Positions 1 to 9,043 are shown, numbered from the stretch's first letter. The stretch: 64,000 nucleotides of DNA from Halomonas denitrificans (GCF_003056305.1 NZ_PYVX01000003.1:62001-126000); one strand, 5' to 3'. Numbers and translations are program-made. Notes: generated from the letters alone by a model not told the origin.

Positions 1-248
1 AAATCGCGGACCCGACGCGCACCCGCAAGCTGCTGCTGCATCGCAAGGAGATCGCCAAGATCTTCTCGCGGACCCAGGAGAAGGGCCACACCTGCGTGCC
101 GCTCAAGCTCTACTGGAAGGACAACCGGGTGAAGTGCGAGCTGGCCCTGGTGACCGGCAAGAAGCTGCACGACAAGCGCGCCACCGAGAAGGACCGCGAC
201 TGGCAGCGGCAGAAAGGGCGCATCATGCGCGAACAAACCAAGGCCTGA
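1..248 (+). CDS. smpB: SsrA-binding protein SmpB, C-terminal part (5' end outside window)
   Basis: This is the last 81 codons of SmpB, the small protein that binds tmRNA and carries it to stalled ribosomes. The reading frame starts at base 3 and ends with TGA at 246-248. The visible part has the typical basic core with the KLLLHRKEI and GKKLHDKR stretches, and the lysine/arginine-rich C-terminal tail (RDWQRQKGR) that enters the mRNA channel. Its partner RNA, ssrA, starts 40 bp downstream on the same strand, the classic smpB-ssrA order. The protein is truncated only by the window edge. Confidence 0.95.
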   Translation, partial: IADPTRTRKLLLHRKEIAKIFSRTQEKGHTCVPLKLYWKDNRVKCELALVTGKKLHDKRATEKDRDWQRQKGRIMREQTKA

Positions 249-273
249 GGTGTCACAGTCCTGCACATCCTGT

Positions 274-279
274 TAGGAT
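274..279 (+). promoter_or_regulatory. Probable -10 box of ssrA
   Basis: TAGGAT lies 9 bp before the first base of the tmRNA, the right distance for a sigma70 -10 element. No convincing -35 box is visible 16-18 bp upstream, so the promoter call rests on position and the -10 alone. Confidence 0.45.
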
Positions 280-288
280 GCGCGTTAC

Positions 289-669
289 GGGGGCGACACG
301 GTTTCGACGCCGGTGACAATCCCTGAGGTGCATGCCGAGAGCGTGATGTATCTCGTAAATCCAACATCACGACTAAATAGTCGCAAACGACGACAACTAC
401 GCTCAGGGCGCGCTGGCAGCTTAAACGCCGCTAGCTTCTAGCCCGGCCCGAAGGCAATGTGCCCATTCATTGCTGACGGGATATGAGCCAAGACTGATGG
501 GATCGCGATAGGTGGTGTCCTCTCGCCTGTCGTTAAACCTTACGAGGAATCGCGTTGCTGGATCCTGATCGTCGGAGCCAGTGGCGTTAAAACAAAAGAC
601 GAAACTAAGCATGTAGAGCCAATGGGTGAGTGCCGGCGGACGCGGGTTCAATTCCCGCCGCCTCCACCA
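289..669 (+). ncRNA. ssrA: tmRNA (transfer-messenger RNA)
   Basis: A one-piece tmRNA of 381 nt. The 5' end GGGGGCG (289-295) pairs with CGCCTCC (659-665) to form a 7-bp acceptor stem, whose third pair is the G-U alanine identity pair. A discriminator A and an encoded CCA (667-669) follow. The T arm GCGGG-TTCAATT-CCCGC lies just before. The tag reading frame runs from GCA at 383 to TAA at 422-424 and reads ANDDNYAQGALAA, ending in the LAA-type degron that ClpXP recognises. It lies directly downstream of smpB. Confidence 0.97.
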
Positions 670-684
670 AACAGTCGACGAATC

Positions 685-706
685 AAGCGCCTACGGGCGC
701 TTTTTT
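685..706 (+). terminator. Rho-independent terminator of ssrA
   Basis: AAGCGCC (685-691) pairs with GGCGCTT (696-702) around a four-base loop, followed by an uninterrupted T run to 706. It lies 15 bp after the tmRNA 3' end. Confidence 0.9.
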
Positions 707-755
707 CGTTTCTGCCCGCCTCTCGCAGACGCCCCGCCCGACGCCTTGCTCACCG

Positions 756-1793
756 TTAGCCGACCGAGACACCCTCGCCCCCCTGCTCGACGCCGCTGCC
801 GCGCTCGGCGGTGACGCTGGGCGCCTCGGCGAAGCGGGCGCGATAGGCGCGGGTGAAGTGCGCCGGCTGGGTGAAGCCGGTGGCGAAGGCCGCCTCGGTC
901 ACCAGGCAGCGGCTGTCGGCCAGCAGCTGGCGCGCCCGGTCCAGGCGCATGCCGAGGTAGCACTGGCGCGGAGTCTCCCCGAAGTGACGCTGGAAGAGCC
1001 GCGTCAGCTGGCGCTGGGACTGCCCGGCCAGCCGGCACACCTCGGGGATCGGCAGCGCCTGGGCCAGGTTGGCCTCCATCACCGCCAGCGCCCGCACCAC
1101 GCTGCGCGGCAGCTCCCCGTAGCGTTGACGCTTTTCGCCCCCCTCGCCGCGCCCCCGCTCGTGCACCAGCTGGCGGCTCACGGCATCGGCCAGGGCCGGC
1201 CCGTAGGCGCGCTCGATCCACTCCAGCATCATGTCGATGCTCGCCGCACCCCCGGAGCCGGTCATCCGCGTGGCGTCGAACTCGTAGCGCGCCGGGCTGA
1301 TCTCGAGCTCCGGAAACTCGAGCCGGAAGGCCGGCACGCTCTCCCAGTGCAGCGCCACCCGGCACCCCTCCAGCACCCCGGCCCGGGCCAGGATGAAGGG
1401 CGCGGTGTCGAGCCCGCCCAGCCAGCCGCCGTGGGCGGCGATGCGTCGCAGCACGGCGCGATCCTGGAAGCGCACCGTCGCCTCCGCCTCATAGGAGGAG
1501 ACGACCATCAGCCGCGCGCTGTCCTGCAGCGCTTCCAGCGGACCATCCACGTCGATGCGCACGCCGTTGCTGGCCACCACCGCCTCCCCGTCCGCCGAGA
1601 GCAGGCGCCAGGCGAAGAGGTCGCGGCCGAAGCGGTTGGCCACGCGCAGCGGCTCCAGCAGGCAGAAAAGGGTCAGCATGGAGAAGCGCGGCACCAGCCA
1701 CACGTCGAGGGTGTATTCGGCCTGCTCGGGGGTGAGCAGCGGCGGGGAATCAGGGCGCGGATAGGGCCAGGCGGTATCGGAAATGTCGATCAT
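756..1793 (-). CDS. GlxA-family transcriptional regulator (DJ-1/PfpI-like domain plus AraC helix-turn-helix)
   Basis: A 345-residue regulator. Residues about 30-190 form the DJ-1/PfpI-like sensor domain found in GlxA, CdhR and GbdR. Residues about 235-330 form the AraC double helix-turn-helix, with the family's conserved EAAFATGFTQPAHFTRAYR-type segment. The ATG at 1793-1791 is chosen because it starts the conserved region; the frame stays open far upstream only because of GC richness. The gene diverges from the catabolic operon starting at 1896, 102 bp away. Known relatives respond to glycine betaine, carnitine or choline breakdown products. I therefore infer that it controls the neighbouring operon in response to a quaternary amine or a downstream product. 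The ligand is not known from sequence. Confidence 0.85.
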   Translation of the reverse strand: MIDISDTAWPYPRPDSPPLLTPEQAEYTLDVWLVPRFSMLTLFCLLEPLRVANRFGRDLFAWRLLSADGEAVVASNGVRIDVDGPLEALQDSARLMVVSSYEAEATVRFQDRAVLRRIAAHGGWLGGLDTAPFILARAGVLEGCRVALHWESVPAFRLEFPELEISPARYEFDATRMTGSGGAASIDMMLEWIERAYGPALADAVSRQLVHERGRGEGGEKRQRYGELPRSVVRALAVMEANLAQALPIPEVCRLAGQSQRQLTRLFQRHFGETPRQCYLGMRLDRARQLLADSRCLVTEAAFATGFTQPAHFTRAYRARFAEAPSVTAERGSGVEQGGEGVSVG

Positions 1794-1895
1794 GACCAAT
1801 AGAGTCAAGCCTGAGGCCAATTTAATCAAGTCGCGGGCGTCCGAGGGGGTTATGGTGGATCGCGACCCCGAAGCACAGTCCGTGGAGACGCCGCC
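1794..1895. promoter_or_regulatory. Divergent control region between the GlxA-type regulator and the tmpA operon
   Basis: This 102-bp gap must hold the promoters of both divergent units. A GGAG ribosome-binding site (1884-1887) sits 8 bp before the tmpA ATG. An AT-rich patch (CCAATTTAATCAAG, about 1819-1832) is the likeliest promoter or operator zone. No clear -35/-10 pair or long palindrome is visible, so a binding site for the regulator cannot be named. Confidence 0.4.
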
Positions 1896-3014
1896 ATGAC
1901 ACACGTCACATCCCTGGCCAATAACCGACGCCTGGTCATCGACCACCACGGCCGGACCCGCGAATTCGCCGCCCTCTGGCTGCGTGAGCGCAGCCCCGAT
2001 GCCGAGACCCTGGACCCGCGCACCGGCCAGCGCCTGATCGAGGCCGCCGAGCTGCCGCTGGACCTCGCCGTGGAGTCGGCCGAGGCCCGCGACGGCGAGC
2101 TGCACCTGCGCTTCAGCGACGGCCACCAAAGTGTCTTCGCCCTCGACGCGCTGCTGAACGACGCGCCGAGCGACCCGCCCCAGCGGCTCTGGGACGCCGC
2201 CAGCGCGCCGCACCCCGAGGCCGACTTCGCCGCCGCGGTGGAAGACGACGACGCCCTGCTGGCGATGCTCGAGGCGCTGCACCGCGACGGCTTCGTGCTG
2301 GTCTCCGGCGTGCCCACCGAGGAGCACGGCATGCAGCCGCTGGTCGATCGCATCGGTCCGCTGCGGCGCACCAACTGGGGCGGCATCGCCGACGTCAAGT
2401 CGGTGGCCGACGCCTACGACCTGACCATGACCCAGCGCGGCCTGGAGCCCCACACGGACAACCCCTATCGGGACCCCATCCCCGGCTACATCTGGCTGCA
2501 CTGCCTGACCAACGCCGCCGACGGCGGCGACAGCACCCTGGCCGACGGCTTCATGGCCGCCCGCCTGCTGCGCGAGCGCGACCCGGCGGCCTACGACTGC
2601 CTGACCCGGGTCACCCCGGGGTTCCGCTACCGCGACGACACCACCCACCTCGAGGGCGAGGGCCCGCTGATCGAGCTCGACAGCCAGGGCGACCCGGTGC
2701 GGGTGCGCTACTCCAACCGCACCGAGCGCGTGCCGGCCCTGCCCACCGAGCAACTGGAGGCCTACTACGCCGCGCGCACGGCCTTCTATCGGCTGATCAC
2801 CGGCGAGGAGCTGACCCTGCACCTCAAGCTCGACCCGGGCCAGATGCTGATCATGGACAACTACCGCCTGCTGCACGGCCGCAGCGCCTTCCAGCTGGCC
2901 GGCGGGGTGCGCCACCTGCGCCAGGGCTACGTCGACCGCGACAGCACCGCCAGCCGCCGCCGCGTGCTGCGCCGCCAGGCCACCCCCGCCCCGACCGCAG
3001 GAGAGCCCGCATGA
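1896..3014 (+). CDS. tmpA: TmpA-like Fe(II)/2-oxoglutarate dioxygenase (gamma-butyrobetaine hydroxylase family)
   Basis: A 372-residue enzyme with the two-part layout of gamma-butyrobetaine hydroxylases: a small N-terminal domain (about 1-95) and a TauD/TfdA-type double-stranded beta-helix (about 110-350). The iron ligands are visible as H186-x-D188 (PHTDNP) and H327 (RLLHGR). R342 probably binds the 2-oxoglutarate carboxylate. TmpA enzymes are often misannotated as butyrobetaine hydroxylases. They hydroxylate 2-(trimethylamino)ethylphosphonate at C1. The call rests mainly on the partner: the next gene overlaps by 4 bp (ATGA) and encodes an HD-domain oxygenase of the TmpB/PhnZ type. A true butyrobetaine hydroxylase remains the alternative, but it would not explain that coupling. 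Confidence 0.75.
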   Translation: MTHVTSLANNRRLVIDHHGRTREFAALWLRERSPDAETLDPRTGQRLIEAAELPLDLAVESAEARDGELHLRFSDGHQSVFALDALLNDAPSDPPQRLWDAASAPHPEADFAAAVEDDDALLAMLEALHRDGFVLVSGVPTEEHGMQPLVDRIGPLRRTNWGGIADVKSVADAYDLTMTQRGLEPHTDNPYRDPIPGYIWLHCLTNAADGGDSTLADGFMAARLLRERDPAAYDCLTRVTPGFRYRDDTTHLEGEGPLIELDSQGDPVRVRYSNRTERVPALPTEQLEAYYAARTAFYRLITGEELTLHLKLDPGQMLIMDNYRLLHGRSAFQLAGGVRHLRQGYVDRDSTASRRRVLRRQATPAPTAGEPA

Positions 3015-3625
3015 ACCAGGCCACCTTCCGCCACTTCGGTGAGGCCCGCCGCGACGACTGGGCGCTGATCGACGCCCGCTTCCGCGACTACCTCGCCGAC
3101 GCCCCGCGCCGGGTGCTGGAGCACCTGCATAACCTGGCCGGCGACACCCACGGCTACCCGGTGGATCGCTACCAGCACAGCCTGCAGACCGCGACCCGGG
3201 CGCTGCGCGACGGCGCCGACGAGGAGATGGTGGTCTGCGCGCTGCTCCACGACATCGGCGACGACCTGGCCCCGGCCAACCACGCCGAGATCGCCGCGGC
3301 GATCCTCGAGCCCTTCGTCGACCCGCTCAACGCCTGGATGATCCGCCACCACGAGCTCTTCCAGGGCTACCACTACCGCCACTTCTTCGGCCAGGATCCC
3401 CACGCCCGGGAGCAGTTCCGCGACCACCCGGCCTACGCGCGCACCGTGCGCTTCTGCGACGACTGGGACCAGGCGAGCTTCGACCCCGACTACGACACCC
3501 TGCCCCTCGAGCACTTCGTGCCCATGGTGGAGCGGGTGCTGGGACGCCCGGTGCGCGGCGGCCTGCCTGATCTTGTGGAAGAAGAGTCGGTGGAAGAGCC
3601 GGTGAACGGGGAGGCGACCCCATGA
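3011..3625 (+). CDS. tmpB: TmpB-like HD-domain mixed-valent diiron oxygenase (phosphonate C-P cleavage)
   Basis: A 204-residue HD-domain protein. The metal ligands are recognisable: H56 (YQHS), H80-D81 (LLHDIGDD), H91 (ANHAE), H113/H114 (IRHHE) and D150/D151 (FCDDWD). The combination of HD and RHHELFQGYHYRHFF-type segments is that of PhnZ and TmpB rather than of phosphohydrolases. In the known pathway TmpB oxidises 1-hydroxy-2-(trimethylamino)ethylphosphonate to glycine betaine plus phosphate. Its start overlaps the tmpA stop by 4 bp, and its own stop overlaps the next start by 4 bp, so translation is coupled across all three genes. The acidic tail (about 190-204) is variable. Substrate specificity is inferred from the tmpA neighbour. 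Confidence 0.75.
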   Translation: MNQATFRHFGEARRDDWALIDARFRDYLADAPRRVLEHLHNLAGDTHGYPVDRYQHSLQTATRALRDGADEEMVVCALLHDIGDDLAPANHAEIAAAILEPFVDPLNAWMIRHHELFQGYHYRHFFGQDPHAREQFRDHPAYARTVRFCDDWDQASFDPDYDTLPLEHFVPMVERVLGRPVRGGLPDLVEEESVEEPVNGEATP

Positions 3626-5223
3626 GCCAGACCTGTGCCCGCCAGCTGCTGCGCCTGCTGGAAGCCTACGGCGTCGACACCGCCTTCGGCATCCCCGGGG
3701 TGCACACCATCGAGCTCTACCGCGAACTCAGCGACAGCCGCATCCGCCACGTGACGCCGCGCCACGAGCAGGGCGCCGGCTTCATGGCCGACGGCTATGC
3801 CCGCGCCAGCGGCCGCCCGGCGGCCTGCTTCATCATCTCCGGCCCCGGCATGACCAACATCGCCACCGCCATGGGCCAGGCGCTGGCCGACTCGGTGCCG
3901 ATGCTGGTGATCTCCAGCGTCAACCGCCGCCCGACCCTGGGCCGCGGCCAGGGGCGCCTGCACGAGCTGCCGAGCCAGCAGCAGACCCTGGCCGGCGTCA
4001 GCGTCTTCAGCCACACCCTGCACGACCCCGAGGCGCTGCCGGAGCTGCTGGCCCGGGCCTTCGCGATCTTCCGCGGCGCGCGGCCGGGACCGGTGCACAT
4101 CGAGATTCCTATCGACCTGTTCGACACCGAGGTGCCTGCGCTCGCGCCGCGCCCCGTGGAGGTCTTCCCCCCGGCGCCGGCCCCCGCGGCCATCGCCCGG
4201 GCCGCCGACTGGCTGGCCGGCGCCGAGCGTCCGCTGCTGCTGCTCGGCGGCGGCTGCGCCAGCGCCCCCGAGGCCGCCCGCGCCCTCGCCGAGCGCCTCG
4301 ACGCCCCGACCCTGACCACCATCAACGCCAAGGGCGTGCTGGGCCTGGATCACCCGCTGGACCTGGGCGCCACCGCCAGCCTGCCCGCCGCGCGCCGGCT
4401 GGCCGCCGAGGCCGACGTGGTGCTCGCCATCGGCACCGAGCTCGGCGAGACCGACTACGACCTGGTCTTCGACGAGGGCTTCCGGCTCGACGGCCGGCTG
4501 ATCCGCGTCGACATCGACCCCCAGCAGCTGGGCCGCAACCAGGCGACCGACCTGGCGCTGGTCGCCGACGCCGGCGAGACCCTCGCGGCGCTGGCGGCGC
4601 GTCTGCCCGAGCCCGACGAGCGCGACGGCCGGGCCCGCACCGCCGCCGTGCGCCGTGAGCTCGCCCTCGCCGAAGACCCGGAGCTCGCCCCCTACGTGCC
4701 GCTCTTCGCCACCCTGCGCGAGGCGCTGCCCGACGCCGTGGTGGTCGGCGACTCCACCGGCCCGGTCTACGCCGGCAACTTCCTGGCCGCCATGCCGGCC
4801 CCGCGACGCTGGTTCAACGCCGCCACCGGCTACGGCACCCTCGGCTACGGGCTGCCCGCCGCCCTGGGCGCCGCCCTGGCCGAGCCGGAGCGGCCGGTGG
4901 TCGCACTGGTCGGCGACGGCGGGCTGCAGTTCGTGCTCGGCGAGCTCGGCACGGCTCGCGACCTCGGCCGCCCGCTGGCGATCGTGATCTGGAACAACGA
5001 CGGCTACGACGAGATCCGCCGCTACATGTCGGCAAGCGACGTGGCGCACGTCGGCGTCGACCTGGCCGCGCCGGCCTTCCGGGACCTGGCCTCGGCCTAC
5101 GCCTGCCGCTACGCCACCGTGGGCGATCCGGCGAGCCTGCACGAGGCCCTGGGGCGACTCGACGGCGCCGACTCGCCGCTGATCATCGAGATCGATGCCG
5201 CCGCCTGGGCCGCCTCGGCATGA
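3622..5223 (+). CDS. aruI: Thiamine-diphosphate-dependent 2-oxo acid decarboxylase, AruI-like (5-guanidino-2-oxopentanoate decarboxylase)
   Basis: A 533-residue ThDP enzyme with the usual Pyr, central and PP domains. The activating glutamate is E49 (RHEQGAGFMADGYAR), and the ThDP/Mg site is the GDGG...NN motif around residues 433-458. It closely resembles Pseudomonas AruI, which decarboxylates 2-ketoarginine to 4-guanidinobutyraldehyde in the arginine transaminase pathway. An AruH-like transaminase lies at 7026 and an aldehyde dehydrogenase at 11381, which would complete that pathway. It is, however, translationally coupled to tmpB rather than to aruH, so its real substrate could be another basic or quaternary-amine 2-oxo acid. 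Confidence 0.75.
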   Translation: MSQTCARQLLRLLEAYGVDTAFGIPGVHTIELYRELSDSRIRHVTPRHEQGAGFMADGYARASGRPAACFIISGPGMTNIATAMGQALADSVPMLVISSVNRRPTLGRGQGRLHELPSQQQTLAGVSVFSHTLHDPEALPELLARAFAIFRGARPGPVHIEIPIDLFDTEVPALAPRPVEVFPPAPAPAAIARAADWLAGAERPLLLLGGGCASAPEAARALAERLDAPTLTTINAKGVLGLDHPLDLGATASLPAARRLAAEADVVLAIGTELGETDYDLVFDEGFRLDGRLIRVDIDPQQLGRNQATDLALVADAGETLAALAARLPEPDERDGRARTAAVRRELALAEDPELAPYVPLFATLREALPDAVVVGDSTGPVYAGNFLAAMPAPRRWFNAATGYGTLGYGLPAALGAALAEPERPVVALVGDGGLQFVLGELGTARDLGRPLAIVIWNNDGYDEIRRYMSASDVAHVGVDLAAPAFRDLASAYACRYATVGDPASLHEALGRLDGADSPLIIEIDAAAWAASA

Positions 5224-5294
5224 CGCCGCCCACGGCCCGGCACTGAACTTCCGGCCGGCACGACCGGCCCCCGACGATAAGGAGACGTCTGCAC

Positions 5295-6251
5295 ATGTGC
5301 ACCAAGACGCGAAGCCCCCTGACCCTCATCCACGGCCTTGGCCTCGTCGCCGGCCTGGCCCTCTCCGCGCCCGCCCTCGCCACCGATCGCGACGATCAGC
5401 TGCGCCTGGTCGTGCCGCCCTGGCCGGGCGTGACCGTGAAGAGCGAGATCCTCGCCCAGCTGATCACGCCGCTGGGCTACCGCGCCGAGGCCCTGGAGCT
5501 CAGCTCCACGGTGGGCTACAGCACCCTGCAGAGCGGCGACAGCGACGCCTTCCTGGCCGGCTGGCTGCCCGCCCAGCAGGAGAGCTACGACGCCGCCATG
5601 GCGGCCGACGCCATCGTCGACCTGGGCAACAACGTCACCGGCGCCCGCATGGGCTTCGCGGTGCCCGGCTACGTGGCCGAGGCCGGGATCACCGACGCCG
5701 CACAGCTCGCCGACCCCGAGGTGGCCGAGCACTTCGACCGCACCATCTACAGCATCGAGAGCGGCTCCACCGTCACCGACATGATCGAGGGCGCCATCGA
5801 GAACGATACCCACGGGCTCGACGGGTGGGAGCTCAAGGCCTCGTCCACGCCCGGCATGCTCTCCGAGGTGCGCGCCGCCGTGGCCGAGGAGCAGTGGATC
5901 CTCTTCTACGGCTGGACCCCGCACTGGATGGTGCCGGAGTACGACGTGCACATCCTCGATGACGCGGCCAACGTCTTCGGCGCCGACAGCGGCCGCAGCG
6001 ACGTCAAGACCATCGTCGCCAGGGAGTACGCCGAGGCCAACCCCAACCTGGCGCGCCTGCTCGACCAGTTCACGCTCTCCGCCGCCGAGCAGAGCGAGTT
6101 CATCCGCGCCTACAGCCTGGAGGAGCGCGACGTCGAGGACGTGGCCCGCGAGTGGCTGACCGCCCACCCCGAGCGGGTCGCCGCCTTCCTCGAGGGCGTG
6201 AAGACCCGCGACGGCGACGACGCCCTGGCCGCCGTGGAGGCCCGCCTGTGA
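5295..6251 (+). CDS. Orphan glycine betaine/carnitine-type ABC transporter substrate-binding protein (OpuAC family)
   Basis: A 318-residue periplasmic binding protein with a signal peptide ending near ALA-T (about residue 29) and an OpuAC/ProX-type fold. Aromatic residues such as W in PPWPG and WTPHW resemble those that form the cation-pi cage for quaternary ammonium groups. An AAGGAG site (5279-5284) sets the ATG. No matching permease or ATPase of the betaine type is in the window; the ABC genes further on are of the amino-acid type. It resembles the orphan binding proteins CaiX and CbcX, which borrow a core transporter encoded elsewhere. Position in the operon suggests delivery of a quaternary amine or its phosphonate. 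Confidence 0.8.
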   Translation: MCTKTRSPLTLIHGLGLVAGLALSAPALATDRDDQLRLVVPPWPGVTVKSEILAQLITPLGYRAEALELSSTVGYSTLQSGDSDAFLAGWLPAQQESYDAAMAADAIVDLGNNVTGARMGFAVPGYVAEAGITDAAQLADPEVAEHFDRTIYSIESGSTVTDMIEGAIENDTHGLDGWELKASSTPGMLSEVRAAVAEEQWILFYGWTPHWMVPEYDVHILDDAANVFGADSGRSDVKTIVAREYAEANPNLARLLDQFTLSAAEQSEFIRAYSLEERDVEDVAREWLTAHPERVAAFLEGVKTRDGDDALAAVEARL

Positions 6252-7018
6252 GCGTGCCCCGCGAGACCGAGGCCAGCGTGCGGCACGACCTGGCCGCCGC
6301 CTATCGGCTGATCGCCCTGGACGGCATGGACGACGGCATCTCGACCCACATCTCGGCGCGGCTGCCCGGCGAGGGCCGGCAAGAAGAGGAGGACCGCTTC
6401 CTGCTCAACCCCTTCGGCCTGCGCTTCGAGGAGATCCGCGCCGAGGACCTGGTCACGGTGGCCGCCGACGGCACGGTGCTCGACGACCCCACCGGGCTCG
6501 GCATCAACCCGGCCGGCTTCACCATCCACAGCGCCATCCACGCCGCCCGCCCCGAGGTGGCCTGCGTGCTGCACACCCACACCGTGGCCGGGGTCGCCGT
6601 CTCCTGCCTCGCGGAGGGGCTTCTGCCGCTCAACCAGTGGGCGATGCAGTTCCACGACCGCCTGGCCTACCACGACTACGAGGGCATCGCCCTGGACCTC
6701 GACGAGCGCCGGCGGCTGACCGCCGACCTCGGCTCGCACATGGCCATGGTGCTGCGCCAGCATGGCCTTTTGACCTGCGGGCGCAGCGTCGGCGAGGCCT
6801 TCCTGCGCATGCGCGACCTGGAGCGCAGCTGCCAGGCCCAGCTCGCCGCCCAGGCCACCGGCCAGACGCTGCTCGCCGCCTCGCCCGCGATGGCCGAGCA
6901 CGTGGCCCGCCAGTACGAGGCCTGGGCCGAGAGTCCGGCGGGCACCGCGCTGGCCTGGCAGGCCGAGCGGCGCCGCCTGTCGCCCCCCTCCCACTCCCCC
7001 GACACCGACCGAGGCTGA
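6248..7018 (+). CDS. Class II aldolase/adducin family protein
   Basis: A 256-residue protein starting at GTG 6248, which overlaps the previous stop by 4 bp (GTGA). The zinc site of class II aldolases is visible: H109 and H111 (LHTHTVAG) and H172 (RQHGLLTCG), and the fold matches L-fuculose-phosphate aldolase and its relatives throughout. The sugar-phosphate-type substrate of these enzymes does not fit the arginine transaminase or TMAEP routes, so its role here is unexplained. It could retro-aldol cleave or decarboxylate a hydroxylated intermediate, but that is inference. The C-terminal 15 residues are a loose proline/serine tail. Confidence 0.75.
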   Translation: MSVPRETEASVRHDLAAAYRLIALDGMDDGISTHISARLPGEGRQEEEDRFLLNPFGLRFEEIRAEDLVTVAADGTVLDDPTGLGINPAGFTIHSAIHAARPEVACVLHTHTVAGVAVSCLAEGLLPLNQWAMQFHDRLAYHDYEGIALDLDERRRLTADLGSHMAMVLRQHGLLTCGRSVGEAFLRMRDLERSCQAQLAAQATGQTLLAASPAMAEHVARQYEAWAESPAGTALAWQAERRRLSPPSHSPDTDRG

Positions 7019-7025
7019 GCTTTCG

Positions 7026-8252
7026 ATGCGCTATTCCCAACTGACCAACCGGATCGCCGGCGAGGGTGCCGCGGCCTGGGACATCCACTACCGCGCCCTG
7101 GCCCGCCAGGCCGCCGGCGAGGCGATCACCGTGCTCTCGGTGGGCGACCCCGACTTCACCACCCCGGCGCCGATCATCGAGAGCGCCGTCGAGAGCCTGC
7201 GCGGTGGCGCCACCCACTACGCCGACGTGCAGGGCAAGCTCGCGCTGCGCCAGGCCATCGCCGACGGCTATCGCGACCAGGGCCTCGAGGTGGGGCCGGA
7301 GCACGTCATCGTCATGGCCGGCGCCCAGTGCGGCCTCTACGCCGCCGCCCAGTGCCTGCTCGATCCCGGCGACGAGGTGCTGGTGCCCGAGCCGAGCTAC
7401 GTCACCTACGAGGCGGTGTTGCGCGCCACCGGCGCCGAGCTGGTACAGGTCCCGCTGCGCGGCGAGGCGGACTTCCGCCTCGACCCGGCGGCCCTCGAGG
7501 CGGCCATCACCCCGCGCACCCGGGCGCTGCTGCTCAACAGCCCCCACAACCCCACCGGCCAGCTGATCGATGCCGAGACCTGGGAGGCCGTCGCCGAACT
7601 CTGCCGCCGCCACGACCTCTGGCTGATCTCCGACGAGGTCTACGCCGAGCTGATCTACGAGGGCGAGCACGTCTGCCCCGCCACCCTGCCGGGCATGGCC
7701 GAGCGCAGCGTGATCATCAACAGCCTCTCCAAGTCCCACGCCATGACCGGCTGGCGGCTGGGCTGGGTGGTCGGCCCGGCGCCGCTGATCGGCCACCTCT
7801 CTCACCTGGCGCTGTGCATGCTCTACGGCTGCCCAGACTTCGTCCAGGACGCGGCCTGCACCGCACTGACCGCGCCGCCGGCCGAGCTCAAGGAGATGCG
7901 CGAGGCGTATCGCGCGCGCCGCGACGCCGTCTGCGAGGCGCTGGCCGAGAGCCCCGCCGTCAGCGCGATCCGCCCGCCGGCGGGGATGTTCCTGATGGTC
8001 GACATCCGCGCCACCGGCCTCTCCTCCCAGGCCTTCGCCGACCGCCTGCTCGACGAGGAGGGCGTCTCGGTGCTCTCCGGCGAGGCCTTCGGCCCCTCGG
8101 CGGCCGGCTTCGTGCGCCTCAGCCTGACCGTCGACGCCGCGCGGCTCGCCGCCGCCAGCCGCCGCCTGGCCGCCTGCGCCGAACGCGCCCGGTCCGAAGC
8201 CGATCGCGCATCCCTGTCACCGACCCCGGCCCCGGAGGCCGATTGCCTATGA
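7026..8252 (+). CDS. aruH: Arginine:pyruvate transaminase-like aminotransferase (class I/II, AruH type)
   Basis: A 408-residue fold-type I PLP enzyme. The Schiff-base lysine is K236 ([13 protein letters not shown]), with N175 (HNPTG), D203 and Y206 (SDEVY) around the cofactor. The whole length follows Pseudomonas AruH closely, including the MRYS start, the [16 protein letters not shown] segment and SAQAF-like C-terminal motifs. AruH moves the alpha-amino group of arginine to pyruvate, making 2-ketoarginine for AruI (here 3622-5223). The C-terminus is about 15 residues longer than I expect. The ATPase gene downstream overlaps by 4 bp. If the upstream oxygenases belong to the same route, the natural amino donor may not be arginine itself. 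Confidence 0.8.
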   Translation: MRYSQLTNRIAGEGAAAWDIHYRALARQAAGEAITVLSVGDPDFTTPAPIIESAVESLRGGATHYADVQGKLALRQAIADGYRDQGLEVGPEHVIVMAGAQCGLYAAAQCLLDPGDEVLVPEPSYVTYEAVLRATGAELVQVPLRGEADFRLDPAALEAAITPRTRALLLNSPHNPTGQLIDAETWEAVAELCRRHDLWLISDEVYAELIYEGEHVCPATLPGMAERSVIINSLSKSHAMTGWRLGWVVGPAPLIGHLSHLALCMLYGCPDFVQDAACTALTAPPAELKEMREAYRARRDAVCEALAESPAVSAIRPPAGMFLMVDIRATGLSSQAFADRLLDEEGVSVLSGEAFGPSAAGFVRLSLTVDAARLAAASRRLAACAERARSEADRASLSPTPAPEADCL

Positions 8253-9043
8253 CGACATCGTTCGAACCCTCTCCCTGCTCCCCGGCCGCCGCCCCCGCGG
8301 TGGCGGCCCACCACCTGATCAAGCACTTCGGCGACCTGGAGGTGCTCAAGGGCGTCTCCCTCGAGGTCGAGGAAGGCACCGTCACCTCCATCATCGGCTC
8401 CAGCGGCTCCGGCAAGAGCACCCTGCTGCGCTGCATGAACCTGCTGGAACGGCCCGACCGGGGCGAACTGGCGATTGCGGATGAGGCGATCCGCTTCACC
8501 CGCAATCCCCAGGGCGGCATCGTCGGCCTGGACCGGCGCCAGCTGCAGCGGCTGCGCGCCAAGGTGACCATGGTCTTCCAGCAGTTCAACCTCTGGCCCC
8601 ACCTGAGCGTGCTGGGCAACGTCATCGAGGCCCCGATGCGGGTCAAGGGGCTCTCCCGGCGCCGCGCCACCGCCATCGGCGAGCACTACCTCGAGCGGGT
8701 CGGCATGGCCGACCGCCGCGACGCCTACCCCGCCTTCCTCTCCGGCGGCCAGCAGCAGCGGGTGGCCATCGCCCGCGCCCTGGCCATGGAGCCCCGCCTG
8801 CTGCTCTTCGACGAGCCCACCTCGGCGCTGGACCCGGAGCGGGTCAACGAGGTGCTCGGGGTGATCCGCGACCTCGCCGACGAGGGCCGCACCATGCTGC
8901 TGGTCACCCACGAGATGCACTTCGCCCGCGAGGTCTCCGACCAGCTGGTCTACCTCGACCAGGGGCGCATCGCCGCCTCGGGGAGCCCGGAGGACGTCTT
9001 CGATGATCCCCGCTGCCGTCGCTTCGTCGCGCCGGCGGCCTGA
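8249..9043 (+). CDS. Polar amino-acid ABC transporter, ATP-binding protein
   Basis: A 264-residue ATPase of the GlnQ/HisP/AotP class. Walker [10 protein letters not shown] lies near residue 48. The Q loop [13 protein letters not shown], the signature LSGGQQQR, the Walker [12 protein letters not shown] and the switch histidine VTHEM all follow in order. The start overlaps the aminotransferase stop (ATGA), and binding-protein and two permease genes follow, so this is a complete importer. The class imports polar or basic amino acids. Given aruH/aruI in the same operon, arginine or a related basic compound is the likely cargo. The first 20 residues before the nucleotide-binding fold are a variable extension. 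Confidence 0.9.
   Translation: MTTSFEPSPCSPAAAPAVAAHHLIKHFGDLEVLKGVSLEVEEGTVTSIIGSSGSGKSTLLRCMNLLERPDRGELAIADEAIRFTRNPQGGIVGLDRRQLQRLRAKVTMVFQQFNLWPHLSVLGNVIEAPMRVKGLSRRRATAIGEHYLERVGMADRRDAYPAFLSGGQQQRVAIARALAMEPRLLLFDEPTSALDPERVNEVLGVIRDLADEGRTMLLVTHEMHFAREVSDQLVYLDQGRIAASGSPEDVFDDPRCRRFVAPAA

Noticed and set aside
756..2915. 719-codon minus-strand frame covering tmpA and the regulator
   Set aside because: Only the part below the ATG at 1793 is conserved as a regulator. The rest is the antisense shadow of tmpA in GC-rich DNA.
3490..5142. 550-codon minus-strand frame opposite aruI
   Set aside because: Low-complexity glycine/alanine/valine/glutamine composition, typical of antisense frames at high GC; the plus strand encodes a clear ThDP enzyme.
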